Below are positions 8,692 to 18,250 of a stretch of DNA of 64,000 bases, piece by piece. This DNA comes from UBA2336 sp965227265 (GTDB lineage: Bacteria > Bacteroidota > Bacteroidia > Cytophagales > Cyclobacteriaceae), in NCBI GenBank assembly GCA_965227265.1, contig OZ245738.1:3906001-3970000 (forward strand), given 5' to 3'. The notes below the pieces were generated by a model. The model worked only from the letters and a program-made list of their open reading frames with translations, was not told the DNA's origin and made no database searches. Every line of letters begins with the position of its first letter. Positions within the stretch are counted from its first letter, which is position 1. Both the position numbers and the translations under genes were made by a program.

Positions 8692-9903
8692 TTAGTTTTT
8701 CTCGAATTGCTTATCCAGCGGCCCGACCTTTTCGAGATCCTGAACAATTTTTTGATCGAGTGGTGTGTCTTTAATCACATTGTATTTGCTCCAGAACTTT
8801 TTGTTGTATGATCCCTGTTGGTATTGAAGTCCATAGGTGCTCATTTTTTCAACTGAACTGATCTCTTCGTCTGTATTAGGTATTACGTGATTGATCAGCA
8901 ATTGCTGAAACAGCTCCGTATTAAACTTAACTTCATTGGTCTTAGAATCATACCAGTCGACTTTAGAAGTGACACTGATATAATTCAGGTACATTTTTCC
9001 TTCAATGCGTTTAAAATCAATTGTCTTTTTTATTCCTGTGAACCGACTTGCCATATTTTTCTTCCGGCCAGGAATTTTATCGGATCCGTCAATCTCAAAC
9101 TCCAGGTGAATAATTGAACAGTCTGATTTCTCAATAAAAATTTTCAGTGAATACTCTCCAGAGTATGAGATCACAAAAATCTCGTTTCCATTATAATACG
9201 AGTCACGATCACGTTTCATCACCGAATACATCTCTTCCCGATCTTCAATTTGCCGATATCGAATCGTGTTATGCAACAACAAGTCTTCCAATAAATTATC
9301 CTGATCGAAGAATGAAGTAAACTTATTCTCATAACCAATACTTTTCCGCACTTCACGTAATCGCACGCCTTCGCGAAGCTTATGTTGGTTACGCGGACGT
9401 TTATAGCTTTCATCATAAATTTCAACAGCCGCTTCCAATAATGAAATGTACGTTCCGCCAACCTTTTTTATGTCGCGGTAAAAGCCTTCCATCAGAAAAG
9501 GCTGCATTGGATAATTTTCTTCAATGCGACTTAAGGCACGTTGTAAAATATCCCCACCGGTAAGAGAATCATGGATTACGATTTCATTCAGCATCACCAG
9601 TGAATTCTCAAGTGTTATGGCTAATGGTTCATTAATATTTAATGCATTAACAACCGATTCAAAATCTTTATACCCAAGCATACTGATCACCAAAACTTCA
9701 TTGCTGAATTCAGCGGGAATGTGAAAATCAAAATCTCCTTGAGCATTGGTTACGGTGCCGATGGTTTTACCCTTGATCCAGACAGATGCAAAAGGCAATG
9801 GCTCTTTTGTTTCAGCATCTGTTACTTTGCCGGATATAGTAATATCCTGGGCAACCGAAACACCTGAGATCAGAATCAACGATAGAAATAAAAAAAGCCG
9901 CAT
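8692..9903 (-). CDS. Secreted carboxypeptidase-regulatory-like domain protein
   Basis: 403 aa from ATG 9903, two codons inside a GTG alternative. The signal peptide is residues 1-19. It is followed by a carboxypeptidase-D regulatory-like beta-sandwich (ITISGKVTDAETKEPLPFAS, then the YKDFESVV region), residues about 21-105, the same module found at the N terminus of SusC receptors. The remaining 300 residues start with a conserved segment (ILQRALSRIEENYPMQPFLMEGFYRD), known from Bacteroidota DUF5686-like proteins, but no barrel follows. It is likely periplasmic or outer-membrane attached. Function unknown. Confidence 0.7.
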   Translation of the reverse strand: MRLFLFLSLILISGVSVAQDITISGKVTDAETKEPLPFASVWIKGKTIGTVTNAQGDFDFHIPAEFSNEVLVISMLGYKDFESVVNALNINEPLAITLENSLVMLNEIVIHDSLTGGDILQRALSRIEENYPMQPFLMEGFYRDIKKVGGTYISLLEAAVEIYDESYKRPRNQHKLREGVRLREVRKSIGYENKFTSFFDQDNLLEDLLLHNTIRYRQIEDREEMYSVMKRDRDSYYNGNEIFVISYSGEYSLKIFIEKSDCSIIHLEFEIDGSDKIPGRKKNMASRFTGIKKTIDFKRIEGKMYLNYISVTSKVDWYDSKTNEVKFNTELFQQLLINHVIPNTDEEISSVEKMSTYGLQYQQGSYNKKFWSKYNVIKDTPLDQKIVQDLEKVGPLDKQFEKN

Positions 9904-10043
9904 AAGCACACGAAAGATGTGGAATCGACAAGTTCTTTCAAACAGCGCGTAAGATTAATCCGCATTTTAGGTTTTTTAGCGTACTAAAGCCTGAATTAAC
10001 GCGTTTGTATTCTTCTGCGTAACTTTATCTCGCATATTGCATT

Positions 10044-11162
10044 GTGAATATTTTCGATCAAATACCACGTATCTGGAAACGGGCTTACCTGCTGCTCTGC
10101 CTTTGGTATCTGATTAACTATGCTGTAGGCGCGATTCTAAAATGGAAACTTGATCTTCCTTCAAGTTACGTGTTCTGGAACGGTCTTTATTTATATGAGG
10201 CGCTTTGTGTGCTGATCATTCTGATTCTATTTTATTCACATTTTCTTTTTCAATTCAAACTTTACATCCAGGTTCTTGGTCACATTGCGGGTGTAATGGT
10301 TTTCTTTTTGATTATGGGTTCATTTTCCTATTACCTGGAAGATTATGTTGAAGGCTATGTGCGTTTTGATAATTGGAGAGAACACATTCTCGGATTATTA
10401 AAATGGGAAGGCTTGCATTTTCATGATCAGTACGTAATCACGGTCGCGGTCTATTATATCATTCGATACTTTGAACATATGCAAAAGCGCGAGCAGGAGA
10501 AAGGTGAGCTTGCGTTAAAGAATCGTGAGATGCAGCTTTCATTGCTGAAGTCTCAAATAAATCCACACTTTTTATTTAATACACTTAATTCAATTAATAC
10601 GTTAGTAGGTTCGAGCAAAGAACAGGCGCGAAAAGTAATTACTCAGCTTTCAGATATTTTTCGGTATGCACTTGATTCACATGGAGACAAACCGGTCAAG
10701 CTTGTACACGAGCTCGACTTTATTGATAACTACATCCGTATTCAACAAGTACGTTTTGGCAGTCGGTTGAAATTTGTAAAGCAGGTTGACTACTCCTGTC
10801 TGGGAATTGTTATCCCACCTATGATTTTGCAGCCGTTGGTGGAGAACTCTGTAAAATATGGCATAGCTCCCAAAGATGAAGGCGGTACCATTATTGTAAC
10901 CGTGAAGCGAATAAATCAAATGATCTTTTTTGAAGTTAAGGATGATGGTTTGGGTATTAATTCAAAAAAAGTAATTGATGGCAACTCCAGCGGAGTAGGT
11001 ATCCGTAATACGGATGAGCGCCTTCGCAGCACCTTTGGACCGGGGTCTGGATTGCGTATTCACTCCAGCACATGGGGCTATTCTGTGAGCTTTTTTATTC
11101 CGATACTGGAAGATAACACACTGGTGGAGCAATCTGAGGAAGTGAAAAGCAAGGCAGTATAA
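10044..11162 (+). CDS. LytS/YehU-family sensor histidine kinase
   Basis: 372 aa with a GTG start. Residues 1-150 contain about four transmembrane helices and a periplasmic loop. A short linker leads to the His_kinase domain (SQINPHFLFNTLNS, phospho-acceptor His175) and a HATPase_c domain whose N box (LQPLVENSVKYG) and G boxes (VKDDGLGI, SSGVGIRNTDERL) are intact. Such kinases phosphorylate LytTR response regulators, and one follows 37 bp downstream in the same direction. The sensed signal is not evident. Confidence 0.92.
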   Translation: MNIFDQIPRIWKRAYLLLCLWYLINYAVGAILKWKLDLPSSYVFWNGLYLYEALCVLIILILFYSHFLFQFKLYIQVLGHIAGVMVFFLIMGSFSYYLEDYVEGYVRFDNWREHILGLLKWEGLHFHDQYVITVAVYYIIRYFEHMQKREQEKGELALKNREMQLSLLKSQINPHFLFNTLNSINTLVGSSKEQARKVITQLSDIFRYALDSHGDKPVKLVHELDFIDNYIRIQQVRFGSRLKFVKQVDYSCLGIVIPPMILQPLVENSVKYGIAPKDEGGTIIVTVKRINQMIFFEVKDDGLGINSKKVIDGNSSGVGIRNTDERLRSTFGPGSGLRIHSSTWGYSVSFFIPILEDNTLVEQSEEVKSKAV

Positions 11163-11199
11163 AATTTTACTATAAATTAGCAGTATAAATAAAGACCGA

Positions 11200-11943
11200 A
11201 TGAACATTACCTGTTTGATTATTGACGATGAACAACTTGCCCGTGAGCTGTTAAAAGAATATATTGAGAATACGCCTGAGCTCAGCATTGTTGGAGAAGC
11301 TGATAAAGGCAAGGATGCTGTTGAATTGATCGATAAGTTGAAACCTGATTTGATCTTCCTCGATGTTCAAATGCCTGGCATGACGGGCTTTGATGTGCTG
11401 GACGATATCGAGCACGATCCATTTGTAATTTTCACAACTGCATACGATCAATATGCGATTAAGGCATTTGAAAAAAGCGCAATTGATTATTTATTGAAAC
11501 CGCTTGATCAGGAACGATTTAAAGTCGCAGTTGAAAAAGCCGTTAGCCGGATGAAGCTTGAACAAAATAATGTGGGTGAATTGTTGCGCAGCATGAAGAC
11601 TGACAGCAAGACTTCGTACGACTCGCATATTTTTGTTCAAAAATCAGAGAAGTTGCTTAACCTTCCGGTGGAAGAAATTATGTTTCTGGAAGCATCGGGT
11701 GATTACACCATTCTTACAACCAAGAGTGATCAGTTTGTAAGCTCATCCGGAATTGGTAAGCTCGAAGAAATTTTAAATCCGGATACGTTTATCCGCGTTC
11801 ACCGAAGTACTATCATTAATATTAATTTTTTAAAAGAGATTGAGAAACACTTTAATGGCGGTATGATTGTGAAAATGCAAACCGGTAAGAGTTTTCCGGT
11901 AAGCCGCACGTATGCAAAAGTGATCCGGAAGAAAGTTGTTTAA
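11200..11943 (+). CDS. LytTR-family response regulator
   Basis: 247 aa: an N-terminal receiver domain (acidic pair D9-D10, phospho-acceptor D55 in LDVQMPGM, conserved Thr and Lys in TTAYDQYAIKAF and DYLLKP) and a C-terminal LytTR DNA-binding domain (from about residue 140; signature IMFLEASGDYTILTT, then RVHRSTIIN). It is the cognate partner of the upstream LytS-type kinase by adjacency. LytTR regulators bind direct repeats upstream of targets; I did not find its operators. A strong terminator follows. Confidence 0.93.
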   Translation: MNITCLIIDDEQLARELLKEYIENTPELSIVGEADKGKDAVELIDKLKPDLIFLDVQMPGMTGFDVLDDIEHDPFVIFTTAYDQYAIKAFEKSAIDYLLKPLDQERFKVAVEKAVSRMKLEQNNVGELLRSMKTDSKTSYDSHIFVQKSEKLLNLPVEEIMFLEASGDYTILTTKSDQFVSSSGIGKLEEILNPDTFIRVHRSTIININFLKEIEKHFNGGMIVKMQTGKSFPVSRTYAKVIRKKVV

Positions 11944-11968
11944 AACTTATACGTATTTGTAGTAAAGA

Positions 11969-11995
11969 ATGCCAGTCGAGTACTGGCATTTTTTA
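11969..11995 (+). terminator. Bidirectional intrinsic terminator
   Basis: ATGCCAGT pairs with ACTGGCAT around a 5-nt loop and is followed by T6. It lies between the convergent LytTR regulator and DUF4230 genes, and the T tract touches the stop region of the latter. Confidence 0.85.
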
Positions 11996-12640
11996 TTTTG
12001 GTGTGATCGTAACAGATAAATCGTATTGAATGACAACTTCTTTTGCGTAAGGTTTTAATAAGTCTCTCAGCCGGGTTTCTACCTGAGCTTTAGCATCTTG
12101 TATAAGTTTATCTTGCGCTGCGGCTTTTCGTGCATCCTGGATAAACGAATTCGTAGCCTGAGTACGGTCGTTGACATTAACCCAGTTCCACATTCCCTGT
12201 TCATCACGATATTCAATATCGCCTTTTGATTCAACAGAAAGAATAGTCGGTTCCGGTAAAGAAACATGCGCAACATCATCCTGAAGGCGAATGGAAAACT
12301 TTCGATTGAGATTAAATCCAGCCTTTGCATCAAAAGTGCCGGAGATAAAAATCTTCTTGGTGCTTCCCAACCACGAATTGATCCACGTATACCGATGTTC
12401 AAAATTTTGAGCCAATACCGCAAGTTCCAGAATCGGTGATTGTTGATTCAATACAACGGTATTGTTCACCGTTATTTCCGGTGTGAACTGAAACGCTTTC
12501 TTGAAATCTTCGCCCAATGCTTTAGCGGCCTCATAACTACGCTTCGCAAGTTGCGTTGGAATTACAACCGCTATAATGTATGAAGCGAGTGTTCCGACAA
12601 TAACAAGAATAATAATGAGCTTTAGATTCCGTGAGATCAT
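11993..12640 (-). CDS. DUF4230 family membrane-anchored protein
   Basis: 215 aa from ATG 12640. One N-terminal transmembrane helix (LKLIIILVIVGTLASYIIAVV) is followed by a soluble domain with the DUF4230 pattern: paired beta strands (ELAVLAQNFEHRYTW, KKIFISGTFDAKAGFNLN, VSLPEPTILSVES) and a C-terminal amphipathic helix (KAAAQDKLIQDAKAQVETRL) ahead of a last strand. The family is widespread and uncharacterised. Orientation would place the domain in the periplasm. It is convergent with the two-component operon. Confidence 0.8.
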   Translation of the reverse strand: MISRNLKLIIILVIVGTLASYIIAVVIPTQLAKRSYEAAKALGEDFKKAFQFTPEITVNNTVVLNQQSPILELAVLAQNFEHRYTWINSWLGSTKKIFISGTFDAKAGFNLNRKFSIRLQDDVAHVSLPEPTILSVESKGDIEYRDEQGMWNWVNVNDRTQATNSFIQDARKAAAQDKLIQDAKAQVETRLRDLLKPYAKEVVIQYDLSVTITPK

Positions 12641-12761
12641 GCGACTTGAAATTACAAAATCCGGGAAATAAAACGCGTATAACAATAACCGTTGCTGGAT
12701 TTTTCTGCAAAAGCCAATAGGGATTTTAGTAAACTTACAGAATCATCAATCCCGACTACCA

Positions 12762-14468
12762 ATGAAATTACTCAAATCTTTGCTGTGTATTTTCCTGATG
12801 TTATTGCTCAGTGATGCATTCGCGCAATCACCAGCGGTAACAGAAGTTTATCCAATCATCGTTCAGTTGCAGGCTGATCGTGGGAGCCTGGAACGATTTT
12901 ATTTCATTCAGAATTCTCCCGAGCGAAGAGAACGTTTTAAGGTCTTTTATAAAGATTATCTCAACAAACTCGAACAGTTGCCCTTCGAAACAATGTCTGT
13001 TAGCGGGCGTGCAGATTACTTGTTAACAAAACGAGATCTGGAAAATGAAATAAGCTTGTTGAATGTAGAGGAAAAGGAAGTTAAACTAATTGATAAGTAC
13101 GTTTCTATAGGCTCACCAATCTATGATCTTGAAAAGAAACGCAGACGAGGGTTGCATTTGGAGAGCAATCAAGTAGCAAAACAACTGAATGAGATTAATA
13201 AGTCCATGCAAGATGCCCTGAAGAAACTTAAGCAAGATCCTAACCTAACGCGTGAACTCGCTTCACGTGCTGAAGGAACAATAAAAGGTCAACAACGTGC
13301 ACTAAAGAGTGTATTTCAATTTTATGACGGATACGATCCGCAATTCGGCTGGTGGGTAACCAAACCATTTCAACGGCTCGATACAACGCTCACCCTGTTT
13401 GCAGCCGCGTTGAAGGTTAAAGTAGATGAAACATTATTACCGAAAGATGATGGCAGCGGTATTATCGGTAACCCGATTGGAAGAGAGGAACTATTACGAT
13501 TGCTTCAGTACGAAATGATTCCATACTCACCGGAAGAATTGGTAGAGATTGCTAACAAAGAATTTGCCTGGTGCGATGCCGAATTATTAAAAGCTTCACG
13601 CGAGATGGGGTTTGGCGACAACTGGAAACAAGCGCAGGAAAAAGTAAAACAAAGCTATGTGCCAGAAGGCTATCAGCCGGAAGCAATGCTGAAGCTTTAC
13701 AATGAATCAGTAGATTTTTTGAAGAAGAACGATCTGTTAACCATTCCACCCATCGCTGAAGAAACCTGGCGCATGAGCATGATGCCACCACGACAGCAAC
13801 TGGTGAGTCCGTTCTTTTTAGGAGGAGAAGTATTACAGATTGCCTATCCAACGGATGAGATGGAACATGGGGATAAAATGATGAGTATGCGTGGAAACAA
13901 TCCTCATTTTTCACGCGCTACAGTTCATCATGAGTTAATTGCAGGTCATCATTTGCAGGGTTTTATGAATGATCGGTATAAAGCATATCGTAATTACTAT
14001 ACTCCGTTCTGGACGGAAGGTTGGGCGTTGTATTGGGAACTAATTCTGTGGGATAAAAATTTTCCGCAATCTCCTGAAGATAAAATCGGGATGTTGTTCT
14101 GGCGCATGCACCGCTGCGCGAGAATTATTTTTTCTCTCAATTATCATTTAAACAAATGGACTCCACAGCAATGCATCGATTTTCTGGTGGATCGGGTAGG
14201 GCATGAGCGGGCCAATGCTGAAGCAGAAGTAAGAAGATCGTTCACGGGCGGATATGGACCCTTATACCAGTTAGCCTATATGACCGGAGCTTTTCAATTC
14301 TACGCGCTTAAAAAAGAATTGGTTGATAGTGGTAAGATGACGTACAAACAATATCACGATGCCGTGCTTCAGGAAAACAACATGCCGGTCGAAATGGTGC
14401 GTGCAATTCTCACCAATCAAAAATTGACCAAGGATTTTAAGACCTCGTGGAGGTTTTATAAAAAATGA
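12762..14468 (+). CDS. DUF885 family secreted protein (predicted metallopeptidase)
   Basis: 568 aa with a signal peptide of about 21 residues. The diagnostic DUF885 region is VHHELIAGHHLQ (residues 388-399), an HE...GHH motif thought to bind zinc, with a second acidic segment FWTEGWALYWE about 20 residues later. Other DUF885 hallmarks are the MSMMPPRQ block before the motif and GGYGPLYQLAYMTG near the C terminus. The family is annotated as putative peptidases; substrate unknown. It has ordinary composition and stands alone between divergent and convergent neighbours. Confidence 0.88.
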   Translation: MKLLKSLLCIFLMLLLSDAFAQSPAVTEVYPIIVQLQADRGSLERFYFIQNSPERRERFKVFYKDYLNKLEQLPFETMSVSGRADYLLTKRDLENEISLLNVEEKEVKLIDKYVSIGSPIYDLEKKRRRGLHLESNQVAKQLNEINKSMQDALKKLKQDPNLTRELASRAEGTIKGQQRALKSVFQFYDGYDPQFGWWVTKPFQRLDTTLTLFAAALKVKVDETLLPKDDGSGIIGNPIGREELLRLLQYEMIPYSPEELVEIANKEFAWCDAELLKASREMGFGDNWKQAQEKVKQSYVPEGYQPEAMLKLYNESVDFLKKNDLLTIPPIAEETWRMSMMPPRQQLVSPFFLGGEVLQIAYPTDEMEHGDKMMSMRGNNPHFSRATVHHELIAGHHLQGFMNDRYKAYRNYYTPFWTEGWALYWELILWDKNFPQSPEDKIGMLFWRMHRCARIIFSLNYHLNKWTPQQCIDFLVDRVGHERANAEAEVRRSFTGGYGPLYQLAYMTGAFQFYALKKELVDSGKMTYKQYHDAVLQENNMPVEMVRAILTNQKLTKDFKTSWRFYKK

Positions 14469-14499
14469 TTTGTGTTTTTTATATTGTATTGCATTGTAT

Positions 14500-14527
14500 G
14501 TAGAGACGCAAAATTTTGCGTCTCTAC
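14500..14527. repeat. Perfect 28-bp palindrome, copy 1
   Basis: Two 14-nt arms (GTAGAGACGCAAAA and its exact complement) meet without a spacer. It sits between the convergent DUF885 and permease genes. A second copy is at 35488-35515, and flanking TTGTAT is also shared. It lacks a T tract, so it is not a standard terminator. Confidence 0.9.
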
Positions 14528-14553
14528 GATGTTATATTAATTCATGGATATTT

Positions 14554-15804
14554 TTAATGGCCCACAACTACCGCATTCCGATCATGTTTGTATTTAAATA
14601 CAAACGGAAAAATTAATCCAAGCACAAGCGCATACCCGGCAAAAGAAAACCAAATGCTTTGCCAGTCTTTGATACCACTTGCATCGGTGAAGTAGTCAAC
14701 GATTTTGCCTGCAAGAATGCCTCCGAGCAATGCTCCAATACCATTCGTCATCAGCATAAACAATCCCTGTGCGCTGGCACGAATTGTAATGGGTGATTCT
14801 TTTTCAACATATAATGAACCGGATATATTAAAGAAATCGAATGCCATACCATAAACAATCATCGAAAGCACCAGAAAGCCAAGGCCTTCCGCAGGATTGC
14901 CGATGCCGAATAGTCCAAAGCGCAACGCCCACGCGAAAATGCTCATGAGCATAACCGTTTTAATTCCGAAGCGTTTCAGAAAAAACGGAATGGTCAGAAT
15001 AAAAAGTGTTTCGGATATCTGTGATAATGAAATAAGCAAGCTTGGATGCTCAACGGCAAATGTCCCGGTGTATTTTGATTCGAAATCGTGCAGGAATGGT
15101 TCGCCAAAGGCATTGGTAATCTGCAGCGCAGCGCCCAGCATCATTGCGAACAAAAAGAAGATGACCATTTTGGGTTGCTTGAAAAGAATAAACGCATCCA
15201 ACCCGAGTGTTTCAATGAGCGAACTTCCCTTTGAAACTTTGGCGGGTTTACAAGCGGGCATGCTTAGTGAGTAAATGCCCATCATAAATCCCGCGGCTGC
15301 GGCAAACAAAAATTGGTTCGGGCTTTTTGTCCAGCCTAACAAGTCAACACCCCACATGGCAACAATAAATCCGACAGTTCCCCAAACGCGGATAGGAGGA
15401 AACACTTTTTGAATTTCAATGTTATTGCTGGCAAGAATGCTGTACGAAACGGTATTGTTCAGCGCAATGGTTGGCATGAAGAAAAGACTGGTCACTAAAA
15501 TTGCATAATATAACATTGCGGGATCGGTCAATGTGCTGGCCCAAACAAGAGCGACTGCTCCAATGATGTGACAGATTCCTAAAACCCGTTCTGCATTGAT
15601 AAACCGATCGGCCAGAATACCCATTAGCGTTGGCATAAAGAGCGATGCGATTCCCATTGTACCGTATGTGGCGCCAACTAATGCTCCGCGTGTTGAAATA
15701 TCACCGGGAAGCGTAAACATGTATCCGCCCAATGAGATTAGCCATGAGCCCCACACAAAGAACTCCAGGAAATTCATGACGATGAGGCGTTGCTTGATGT
15801 TCAT
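14554..15804 (-). CDS. Nucleoside permease (NupG/XapB-type major facilitator)
   Basis: 416 aa with 12 predicted helices. The N terminus (NFLEFFVWGSWLISLGGYM) and the conserved ITNAFGEPFLHDF and IVYGMAFDFFNISGSLYVE segments match the nucleoside:H+ symporter family, which imports nucleosides using the proton gradient. Length matches the family (about 410-420). The ATG start is used; it is preceded by an 80-bp gap to the TonB-like gene stop. Confidence 0.9.
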   Translation of the reverse strand: MNIKQRLIVMNFLEFFVWGSWLISLGGYMFTLPGDISTRGALVGATYGTMGIASLFMPTLMGILADRFINAERVLGICHIIGAVALVWASTLTDPAMLYYAILVTSLFFMPTIALNNTVSYSILASNNIEIQKVFPPIRVWGTVGFIVAMWGVDLLGWTKSPNQFLFAAAAGFMMGIYSLSMPACKPAKVSKGSSLIETLGLDAFILFKQPKMVIFFLFAMMLGAALQITNAFGEPFLHDFESKYTGTFAVEHPSLLISLSQISETLFILTIPFFLKRFGIKTVMLMSIFAWALRFGLFGIGNPAEGLGFLVLSMIVYGMAFDFFNISGSLYVEKESPITIRASAQGLFMLMTNGIGALLGGILAGKIVDYFTDASGIKDWQSIWFSFAGYALVLGLIFPFVFKYKHDRNAVVVGH

Positions 15805-15884
15805 GAGCAGATTAGGTTAGCTCATAAATATATGCAGAGGAAAGTATTTTTCCTTACAATGAGATTTGGCTGACATAGTGGAAC

Positions 15885-17198
15885 TTAATCCTCCAGCTCA
15901 AACTTAAACTTCACACGAGCTTTGTCACTTATCGGAGTACCATCTTGGCTAGCGGGAACCCACTTGGCGCCTTGCAAAATTAACCGAATCAATTCTTCAT
16001 CGCAGCCATTGCCAATGCCCCGTACAATTCTGAATTCACTCAGCGCGCCTGTAGCATCAACTTTAAATTCAATCACAACCGTGCCCTCAAGCTTTGTTTC
16101 CTTTGCTTCCTTCGGATACTTATGGTTTTTTTCCAGGTATTGTTTGAACGCGCGATTCCCGGTTTCCGGGTGAGCTGGAATTGTATAGATATGCGTTGCT
16201 CCGAATTCGGGCATGCCACTCGTTTCTACGACAGCTTCTTCCTGGGCTTCTTCAGTTATCTCCAGTTTCACGGGCAGATAGGTACTGTCAACGCCCTCAA
16301 TTTTTACCTCTGTGCTTTCCAAACCTTCCGAAGAGTATACGAGCGTTTTCTCCAGATCGGTTGCGGTAATAGCATACCTACCCAATGCATCGGTTTTTGT
16401 CATCACAGATGTGCCTTTTAAGGCAACGCTTACATCAGGTAAAGGTGTTCCGTCTTCGGCAGACATAACATATCCTGTAACAATGGTAGGGCGAGCATCG
16501 ATGGAAGTGATGTATCCTTCAATCAATTTTGTTTCAGCGGGAGGTTGCAGATCATCTTTTTTGGTGGGATCAATCGTAGTGATTTCCGATTTTTTAGTGA
16601 TATGACTTTCACTGATACCAGTACTTGCTTTATCGTTCGTATTAATTTCATTCAACTCTGAATTAGATAATTCAGGCACCTGCTCAGGTTCGTTATTTTT
16701 TGCAATGAGTTCCGGAGAGGATTTTTTGGAGCGAAACTTAGGTTTAGCAGTTGCTCCTGAAGTTTCTTTTTTCGCTTCTATGGGAAGCGGTGCCGGGTCG
16801 GATTGTTCTTTTAATTCTTGAGTTTCGGGAGTTGGTGCTGGAATTGTTTCTGCTGCAGGCTGCGGAATGCTGTCGTGAGAAATGGGTTGTTCGAATGCCA
16901 GGTTTTGTTCCGGATCTTGTTTCAGTGTAATCCAAATAATAAAAATGGAAACAGCTAATAACAAGATGCTTGCCGCGATGCGCACCGGCCAGGCCCAAGA
17001 AGCTTTCTTTCGCTTAATAATTTTTTCATTCAGTGATACCACATCGTTTGAAAAATCGACTGCTCCCAGTTGTTCAGCGCCTTCTAATGCTTCAGCTAAA
17101 AATGAATCATTCAATGCTTCTTTTTCAAGAGCATGCATTTCGGCAGGCGTTAGCTTACCCTTTAAATACTTTTCAATATCGTTTCTGCGCTTAGTCAT
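15885..17198 (-). CDS. Inner-membrane TonB-like protein with anti-sigma-like N terminus
   Basis: 437 aa. Residues 1-65 are cytoplasmic and resemble the short ASD-like region of Bacteroidota anti-sigma factors (IEKYLKGKLTPAEMHALE). A transmembrane helix follows at about 68-93, then a long Pro/Glu/Lys-rich periplasmic linker, a carboxypeptidase-regulatory-like module (about 240-315; GYVMSAEDGTPLPDVSV) and a TonB C-terminal domain (about 345-437; GTVVIEFKVDATGAL, ending in the FELED strand). It likely receives a periplasmic signal or energises a receptor. The start overlaps the stop of the ECF sigma gene by 8 nt, so the pair is translationally coupled and probably forms a sigma/anti-sigma unit. 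Confidence 0.8.
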   Translation of the reverse strand: MTKRRNDIEKYLKGKLTPAEMHALEKEALNDSFLAEALEGAEQLGAVDFSNDVVSLNEKIIKRKKASWAWPVRIAASILLLAVSIFIIWITLKQDPEQNLAFEQPISHDSIPQPAAETIPAPTPETQELKEQSDPAPLPIEAKKETSGATAKPKFRSKKSSPELIAKNNEPEQVPELSNSELNEINTNDKASTGISESHITKKSEITTIDPTKKDDLQPPAETKLIEGYITSIDARPTIVTGYVMSAEDGTPLPDVSVALKGTSVMTKTDALGRYAITATDLEKTLVYSSEGLESTEVKIEGVDSTYLPVKLEITEEAQEEAVVETSGMPEFGATHIYTIPAHPETGNRAFKQYLEKNHKYPKEAKETKLEGTVVIEFKVDATGALSEFRIVRGIGNGCDEELIRLILQGAKWVPASQDGTPISDKARVKFKFELED

Positions 17199-17727
17199 TT
17201 TGCTCCATACAGATTTTAAGATTTCTTTTTCCGTTCTGGATAAAGCTTTTCACTTGATTTAAATCGTATCCCGTAAGTTGCGCGATGTCTTTGTAGCATT
17301 TCTCTTCTAAAAAAAAGAGCCGAACACAAATTTTCTGCTCCGGATTCAGTTTTTCGATGCATTGCTCCAATTTACCAAGATTCGCTTCTATTTCGATACC
17401 GTCTTCCAGATGCACCTCTGAGGCAGTTTCCATAAGAAAAGGAGAAATTTCTTCCCTGATTTTCCCTTTTTTAGACCGCAGCTGCATGAGGCACTGGTTA
17501 CGGGCTGTTACATACAGCCAGCTTTTAAAATGTTGCACTTCATGGGTTTTCAGGGTTTCTGAGAGCTTCTCGTAAAGCTGCATAACGCCATCCTTGGCAT
17601 CATCACGATCTTTGAGATACTTCAGGCATACACCATATACCAGTGAAGTGTAGCGCGTATACAGCACACCCAGCCAATCGCTCTCGCCTGTAGCTTTGTA
17701 TTGAGCGATCAGCTCCAGGTCACTCAT
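17191..17727 (-). CDS. ECF RNA polymerase sigma factor (sigma-70 family)
   Basis: 178 aa from ATG 17727 (a TTG nine codons upstream is possible). Region 2 is clear (LGVLYTRYTSLVYGVCLKYLKDRDDAKDGV, shown here by position about 20-48, then FKSWLYVTARNQCL) and region 4 is a C-terminal HTH (LNPEQKICVRLFFLEEKCYKDIAQLTGY). The length is typical for ECF factors. The gene runs directly into the TonB/anti-sigma-like gene with an 8-nt overlap. The promoter should lie in the strip 17728-17830, but I see no consensus box there. Confidence 0.9.
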   Translation of the reverse strand: MSDLELIAQYKATGESDWLGVLYTRYTSLVYGVCLKYLKDRDDAKDGVMQLYEKLSETLKTHEVQHFKSWLYVTARNQCLMQLRSKKGKIREEISPFLMETASEVHLEDGIEIEANLGKLEQCIEKLNPEQKICVRLFFLEEKCYKDIAQLTGYDLNQVKSFIQNGKRNLKICMEQND

Positions 17728-17822
17728 TTCACTATGTGGCTTTTTCGAGAGCAATGCTTGTTTTTAGAGAAAAAGAAAAGTACGAATCATTTATGGAATT
17801 CCGAATGCTGTGGCATCTCACC

Positions 17823-18250
17823 CCTGAAAGAGAATAAAGCTGGTAAGTGTTGGGTTGCAAGGCAAGTGCATCCTGGCAGAACTTACCAGCTTCTCATCTC
17901 GTGTTCCTGAAGGGATGGCTTCAGGAATAACGTCTGACCCAACTAAGCCACCCCTGCTGATAGTATCGTTCAACATGCTGGTGAGCGAATTGTGTGAGTA
18001 GATATGTGAAGTAGCAGGGGTGGCTGGGTTAGTACGTTGAGCATTTCAGGAGCGGATAAAGTTCTCAAAGAAATATCAACTGAGATTGATCTTATCAGCT
18101 TAAAGGTTGATCTATTGGTAAGCAATAATTTTTAATGTGAGATAACTTCAGTAGGTAGATATAACCATGGATACTTACAATCTTCACTTTTATAAAGAGT
18201 CTGAACTCAATCGCAAGTCGACACTAACCTAACCTGAACTGCGATTGGGG
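17823..18250 (+). ncRNA. Candidate large structured non-coding RNA (family not recognised)
   Basis: This 545-bp gap has no credible gene but dense complementary segments, read by eye. P1: CCTGAAA 17823-17829 with TTTCAGG 18044-18050. P2: 12 bp perfect, 17837-17848 with 17881-17892. P3: 9 bp perfect, 17904-17912 with 17919-17927. P4: 13 bp perfect, 17946-17958 with 18013-18025. P5: 8 bp, 18208-18215 with 18240-18247. Two 7-bp pseudoknot-type pairings are possible: 17849-17855 (P2 loop) with 17937-17943, and 18027-18033 with 18223-18229 (P5 loop). A strong terminator ends the stretch at 18282. Signatures of RNase P RNA, tmRNA, 6S and SRP RNA were looked for and not seen. The plus strand is chosen from the terminator. 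The 5' end is uncertain. Confidence 0.6.

Noticed and set aside
14500..14527. Intrinsic terminator at the 28-bp palindrome
   Set aside because: No T tract on either side and no loop; more likely a repeat or binding site.
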